38,103 nucleotides of DNA from Ulvibacterium sp039819225 (GTDB lineage: Bacteria; Bacteroidota; Bacteroidia; Flavobacteriales; Flavobacteriaceae). The notes under the pieces were generated by a model. It saw only the letters and a program-made list of their open reading frames with translations. It had not been told where the DNA came from and searched no databases. The stretch's first letter is position 1; each line of letters starts with the position of its first letter. Made by a program: the position numbers and the translations under genes. The stretch is from contig JBCBSN010000012.1 of NCBI GenBank assembly GCA_039819225.1, positions 1 to 38,103 of the forward strand, given 5' to 3'. Below are positions 34,189-38,103 of the stretch, piece after piece.

Positions 34189-35259
34189 ATGAAACTTTCC
34201 TATAAACCAGTGTTGCCAAGGGAAAAAAGACCCATCTATATTATCGGGGCGGGAGGTATTGTTCGTGATGCCCATTTACCGGCTTACCAAAAAGCAGGTT
34301 TTACCGTGGCGGGGATTACGAACCGTACCCGAAAAAGAGCGGAGGACCTGGCCCATACCTTTAACATTCCCAAGGTTTACGACACCACGAGTGAAATGAT
34401 AGCGGATGCATCCGAGAATGCTGTTTTTGACTTGACTCTGATGCCAGATCAGTTTGTGCCTTCCCTGGAACTACTTCCCAGCGGTGCGCCGGTGTTGATA
34501 CAAAAGCCCATGGGGGACTATTATGAACAGACCTTGGCCATTTTGGAGACCTGTAGGCGTAAAAGGCTGAAGGCGGCTATTAATTGCCAAATGCGTTATG
34601 CTCCGTATATCATGGCGGCGAAGGATATGATAGCCCGAGGATTGATTGGCGAACTGTACGATTTGGAGGTTCGACTCACTACCTACACCCCATGGGAATA
34701 TTTTCCCAATGTAATGCACCATCCCCGTTTGGAGATACAACAACATAGTATACATTACATAGATATGATCCGGTCTTTTTTGGGTAATCCCCAAAAGGTG
34801 TATGCCAGGACGGTGGCACATCCGGCAAAAGCCATGTCCTCTACCCGGACCACGGCCATCTTGGACTATGGCAAGGCAATGCATGCCGTAATCAATACTA
34901 ATCACGACCATAATTTTGGTCCGGATAACCAGGAAAGTTTTATAAAATGGGAGGGTACCCGCGGAGCCATTAAGGCTAGGATGGGACTGTTATTGGACTA
35001 TCCCCACGGGGCTCCAGATCATTTTCAATATTGTACGCTATCTGAGGGTGAAAAACCGGAATGGACGGCAGTTTCCCTGGAAGGTTCTTGGTTCCCCGAT
35101 GCTTTTATTGGCACCATGGCGGCCCTAATGCGCTATGTGGAGGGCTCCAGCAAGGAACTCTCTACCAGTGTAGAGGATGTGGTGCATTCTATGGCCGTTG
35201 TGGAGGCCGCGTATGCCTCAAACGATAAAGGAGGCAAAGAGCCGGACTATAGGTTTTGA
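34189..35259 (+). CDS. Gfo/Idh/MocA-family oxidoreductase
   Basis: The 356-residue product has an N-terminal Rossmann motif Y-I-I-G-A-G-G-I-V-R-D-A-H-L-P (about 17-31), the nucleotide-proximal K-P motif here as Q-K-P-M-G, and the family's H-S-I-H-Y-I-D-M-I-R segment mid-protein. Members oxidise or reduce sugars and their derivatives with NAD(P). It sits between the SBP-like and MaoC genes and probably acts on the same substrate series, but substrate and direction are unknown. Confidence 0.87.
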   Translation: MKLSYKPVLPREKRPIYIIGAGGIVRDAHLPAYQKAGFTVAGITNRTRKRAEDLAHTFNIPKVYDTTSEMIADASENAVFDLTLMPDQFVPSLELLPSGAPVLIQKPMGDYYEQTLAILETCRRKRLKAAINCQMRYAPYIMAAKDMIARGLIGELYDLEVRLTTYTPWEYFPNVMHHPRLEIQQHSIHYIDMIRSFLGNPQKVYARTVAHPAKAMSSTRTTAILDYGKAMHAVINTNHDHNFGPDNQESFIKWEGTRGAIKARMGLLLDYPHGAPDHFQYCTLSEGEKPEWTAVSLEGSWFPDAFIGTMAALMRYVEGSSKELSTSVEDVVHSMAVVEAAYASNDKGGKEPDYRF

Positions 35260-35299
35260 TCATAAATGAATAAACAAATAAAAAACTAGTTGGAGCCCC

Positions 35300-35752
35300 A
35301 TGCATATTAAATCGCGATTTTTTGAGGATTATGAAATGAATAGTAAAAGGGAAACCTTGGGTCGCACTATTACCGAAACCGATTTTGTGATTCACGCTGG
35401 ACAAACAGGGGATTTTTTTCCGCATCATATGGATGCCGAATGGTGCAAGACCCAACCGTTTAAACGGCGAATTGCCCATGGTACGCTCACTTTTAGTGTG
35501 GGAATAGGAATGACGGCCACGGAAATAAACCCAGAGGCCTTCTCCAAGGGCTACGATCGTTTACGTTTTATAAAGCCGGTATACATAGGTGATACCATTC
35601 GAGTGGTCATAACAATAACCGATAAAAAGGAATCCAAAAAACCGGAATTGGGCCAGGTTACGGAACATGTGGATATCTTTAACCAAAGGAACGAATTGGT
35701 GCTGGTCTGTGACCATATTCTTTTGGCCAAGAAAAAGGAATCTATAGCTTAA
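35300..35752 (+). CDS. MaoC-like (R)-enoyl-CoA hydratase/dehydratase
   Basis: The 150-residue single hotdog domain has the N-terminal R-F-F-E-D-Y-E and R-T-I-T-E-T-D-F lead-in, then G-D38-F-F-P-H-H43-M-D with the hydratase Asp/His pair at the standard spacing, and G-T-L-T-F-S. It acts on CoA thioesters, so it links naturally to the CoA-transferases upstream: a CoA-activated acid would be hydrated or dehydrated. Mesaconyl-CoA hydratases belong to this family. It precedes a GH29 gene by about 11 bases. Confidence 0.87.
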   Translation: MHIKSRFFEDYEMNSKRETLGRTITETDFVIHAGQTGDFFPHHMDAEWCKTQPFKRRIAHGTLTFSVGIGMTATEINPEAFSKGYDRLRFIKPVYIGDTIRVVITITDKKESKKPELGQVTEHVDIFNQRNELVLVCDHILLAKKKESIA

Positions 35753-35763
35753 AAGAAGAAAAA

Positions 35764-37329
35764 ATGAACAAACTAGGGGTAATGGCGTTGGGGATGCTGG
35801 TGCTTTCCTGCGCGGGTGAAAAAAAGAGCCAATTGGCCGTTAATTCGGTAGATCGGGACAGCCTTACCTATAAGGCAAATTGGGAGTCGCTTAAACAGCA
35901 TAAGACCCCGGATTGGTTTTTGGATGCCAAATTTGGAATCTATTGCCATTGGGGCCCATATTCGGTGCCTGCTTTTGAGAATGAGTGGTATTCGCATTGG
36001 ATGTACACCAATAAAAACAACCCGGAACATGAGCGGGGCAAGAAGTTTTATGAACATCATATAAAAACGTATGGCCCTTTGGATACATTTGGATACAAGG
36101 ATTTTATTCCGATGTTCAAAGCCGAAAAGTTCAACGCCGCGGAGTGGGCCGATTTATTTGAAAAAGCAGGTGCCCGTTTTGCCGGTCCAGTTTCCGAGCA
36201 TGCCGATGGCTTTGCTATGTGGGATAGTAAACTTACGGAATGGGATGCTAGGGACATGGGCCCCAAACGTGATATTATGGGTGAGCTTTCCAGAGAAATC
36301 AGAAAACGGGATATAAAGTTCGTCGCCACTTTTCATCGCCATTGGCTTTTGGGGTGGTACCCCACTTGGGACAAGACCACGGATGCCTCAAATCCAAAAT
36401 ATGCCGGGTTATATGGTCCTAAAATGAAGAAGGGCGATTTTGTGTACCCTTCCAGTACACATGACATTGATGCGGGAATAAAGAAATATTACCCTTTGGC
36501 GGATGAAAAATTTAATAGGGACTGGCTGGCTAGACTAAAGGAAATTCTGAATAACTACGATCCGGATTTGGTTTGGTTTGATAATAAGATGGACGTGATT
36601 GGTGAGCAATACCGCAAAGATTTTCTGGCGTACTACTATAATCGGGCGGAAAAAAATGGAAAGGAAGTGGTGGCAACCTATAAATTTTATGATTTTGCGA
36701 AAGGCTCTGCAGTTTTGGACGTGGAGCGTGCCCGAATGAGCGAAATGAAGGATTTTCCCTGGCTAACGGACGATTCCATAGATTGGAAGGCATGGAGCCA
36801 TATCGGCGACCCCGATTATAAGGATGCCAATCGGATAATCGACTTCTTGGTAGATGTGGTGAGCAAGAATGGATGCCTCCTCCTGAACATCACCCCGAAG
36901 GCAAATGGAGAGATACCTGGGCCCGTTAAGGAACGTTTGTTGGAAATAGGGAAGTGGCTTAGGGCCAATGGCGAGGCTATCTATGGCACCCGGCCTTGGA
37001 AGATTTATGGGGAAGGTGATACCAGAGTGGTAGAGGGCCATCTGAGTGAGCGGGAAAATGCAGATCATACCGCAACCGATATTCGGTTTACCACCACGGA
37101 TAGTGTACTTTACGCTATAGTATTGGATTGGCCGGATAATAACAAAACGGTAATCACCTCCCTGAAAAGTGGAAATGACCTTTATGAGGATTCCATAGCT
37201 TCCATACAATTGTTGGGCCATAAAACCAATTTGGAGTTTCAAGTGAAGGAAGATGCATTACATGTGGAACTACCCAAGGAGCCCGTGGGAGACCACGCTT
37301 ACGTACTTAAAATAAATGCTAAAGAATAG
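35764..37329 (+). CDS. GH29-family hydrolase, lipoprotein, with one changed active-site His
   Basis: The 521-residue product has a lipobox L-V-L-S-C16. GH29 motifs are F-G-I-Y-C-H-W-G (57-64), N-E-W-Y-S-H-W-M (73-80), and the probable nucleophile D273 in V-W-F-D. The motif usually H-H-D-G-F-A-M-W reads H147-A-D-G-F-A-M-W, so the second His that contacts the sugar in studied members is Ala. This could change the accepted sugar, for example toward L-galactose or a substituted fucose. It is on the plus strand after MaoC and just before the GH16 gene. Confidence 0.86.
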   Translation: MNKLGVMALGMLVLSCAGEKKSQLAVNSVDRDSLTYKANWESLKQHKTPDWFLDAKFGIYCHWGPYSVPAFENEWYSHWMYTNKNNPEHERGKKFYEHHIKTYGPLDTFGYKDFIPMFKAEKFNAAEWADLFEKAGARFAGPVSEHADGFAMWDSKLTEWDARDMGPKRDIMGELSREIRKRDIKFVATFHRHWLLGWYPTWDKTTDASNPKYAGLYGPKMKKGDFVYPSSTHDIDAGIKKYYPLADEKFNRDWLARLKEILNNYDPDLVWFDNKMDVIGEQYRKDFLAYYYNRAEKNGKEVVATYKFYDFAKGSAVLDVERARMSEMKDFPWLTDDSIDWKAWSHIGDPDYKDANRIIDFLVDVVSKNGCLLLNITPKANGEIPGPVKERLLEIGKWLRANGEAIYGTRPWKIYGEGDTRVVEGHLSERENADHTATDIRFTTTDSVLYAIVLDWPDNNKTVITSLKSGNDLYEDSIASIQLLGHKTNLEFQVKEDALHVELPKEPVGDHAYVLKINAKE

Positions 37330-37333
37330 ACAT

Positions 37334-38103
37334 ATGCGAATACTGATATACATCCCTGTGTTGTTTTATGCTTGGTCTTTTAGTGCACAGACACCCGATC
37401 CTCCCGAAGGATACCAATGGGTTCGGAACGCAAAATTTTCAGATGAATTCAACGGAAAAAAGATCGACACTACCAAATGGTACGATCGCTCTCCATACTG
37501 GGTCAACGGAAGACCGCCCGCTACGTTTAGGGCCTATTCCGTTTCGGTAAAGGAGGGCAATCTTCAGATTAAGAATTCGGTTTTGGAAGGAGATAGCAAA
37601 TACACCATTGCCGGGGGTGCCGTGGCCTCGGTAGCAAAGGATGCACATTATGGATATTATGAGGCCCGTATAAAAGCTTCTGGTATTTCCATGTCCTCTA
37701 CCTTTTGGTTAAAGAATAAAAGGAAGAAGAACGGTTGCGTAACGGAACAGCAAGAATTGGATATCGTAGAGATTGTAGGGCATCAAAAAAGAGCTGGTGA
37801 TTTTAGAACTACAATGAAATCCAATGCCCATTACATCCATACCCCTTGTAACGGGGAAGAAAACTATATCTCTGCCCCGGGTCCTGGAGCAAGGATCGAT
37901 CCCCCCGCCGAGAAGGCCTATCATGTTTATGGATGTTGGTGGGTGGATGCCAACACCTTGCACTTTTATTTGGATGGAGCTTATGTCTATACCATACATC
38001 CTAGTACGGAAATCAAAAAAAATCCATTTTATAGGCCTATGTATATGCATCTGGTCACGGAAACCTATAATTGGGAAACCCCACCTACCCCTAAAGAATT
38101 GGT
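37334..38103 (+). CDS. GH16-family endo-galactanase (agarase/porphyranase-type), 3' truncated
   Basis: The gene starts at the ATG at 37334 and stays open to the window edge, about 256 codons, so it is cut off. A signal peptide (M-R-I-L-I-Y-I-P-V-L-F-Y-A-W ending S-A-Q) is followed by a catalytic domain. The GH16 motif E141-L-D143-I-V-E146 carries nucleophile, helper Asp and acid/base Glu in the E-x-D-x-x-E form found in agarases and porphyranases; W-V-N-G-R-P-P-A-T-F-R-A-Y lies upstream in the position typical of that group. Endo-cleavage of an agar or porphyran backbone is likely, but the exact subfamily was not determined. Confidence 0.85.
   Translation, partial: MRILIYIPVLFYAWSFSAQTPDPPEGYQWVRNAKFSDEFNGKKIDTTKWYDRSPYWVNGRPPATFRAYSVSVKEGNLQIKNSVLEGDSKYTIAGGAVASVAKDAHYGYYEARIKASGISMSSTFWLKNKRKKNGCVTEQQELDIVEIVGHQKRAGDFRTTMKSNAHYIHTPCNGEENYISAPGPGARIDPPAEKAYHVYGCWWVDANTLHFYLDGAYVYTIHPSTEIKKNPFYRPMYMHLVTETYNWETPPTPKEL

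Noticed and set aside
1..38103. Kappa/iota-carrageenan locus
   Set aside because: GH16 motif type, GH117, P450 trio and L-galactose oxidation fit agar/porphyran better, and no GH82, GH127, GH129 or GH167 genes were recognised.
1..38103. tRNA, rRNA, CRISPR arrays, insertion sequences
   Set aside because: None seen on reading the intergenic spaces; most spacers are only a few to about 100 bases.

Overview
The window looks like part of a red-algal galactan (porphyran/agar-type) utilisation region from a marine Flavobacteriia-like Bacteroidota (Zobellia/Maribacter/Arenibacter-type lifestyle). The evidence is gene content: four GH29-family hydrolases, a GH117, an incomplete GH16 with an agarase/porphyranase-type active site, a formylglycine sulfatase, several SpII lipoproteins, FucP- and RhaT-type sugar symporters, and promoter elements matching the Bacteroidota -7 box TAnnTTTG. 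The species call is an inference from content only. No SusC/SusD pair, rRNA, tRNA, CRISPR or transposase was seen.

Layout. (1) 213-5932, plus strand: Tat-exported beta-propeller protein, lipoprotein sulfatase, GH117 and a highly divergent GH29. (2) 5942-16693, minus strand: a GH29, then a zinc-dependent polyol/aldonate dehydrogenase, UxaA, UxaB, a second GH29, an amidohydrolase-type lactonase, a short-chain sugar dehydrogenase and FucP. Read together, these give a near-complete oxidative route for L-galactose: L-galactose, L-galactonolactone, L-galactonate, D-tagaturonate, D-altronate, 2-keto-3-deoxy-gluconate. (3) 17041-21713, plus strand: a tightly packed, partly overlapping cobamide methyl-transfer operon with two UroD-fold methyltransferases (one fused to a thioredoxin-like domain), a corrinoid protein, a CobW GTPase and a MetH-activation-domain reactivase. 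(4) 21730-22572: AraC regulator. (5) 22833-27529, plus strand: P450, 2Fe-2S ferredoxin and ferredoxin reductase, the type of set known to demethylate 6-O-methyl-D-galactose, followed by a zinc alcohol dehydrogenase and an esterase-D-like hydrolase that may handle the released formaldehyde. (6) 27534-28304: IclR regulator. (7) 28405-38103, plus strand: RhaT-like symporter, a leaderless solute-binding-protein homologue, two tandem class III CoA-transferases, a second leaderless solute-binding-protein homologue, a Gfo/Idh oxidoreductase, a MaoC hydratase, a fourth GH29 and a GH16 running off the end.

How it may work together (inference): sulfatase, GH16, GH29 and GH117 proteins cut a sulfated, methylated galactan outside the cytoplasm. 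FucP imports L-galactose (and/or L-fucose), which is oxidised to KDG. O-methyl groups are removed by the P450 system and perhaps separately by the cobamide system. The two most unusual parts are the cobamide O-demethylase-like operon placed beside the P450 demethylase set, and the block with two signal-peptide-less binding proteins bracketing tandem CoA-transferases, for which I know no assigned pathway.
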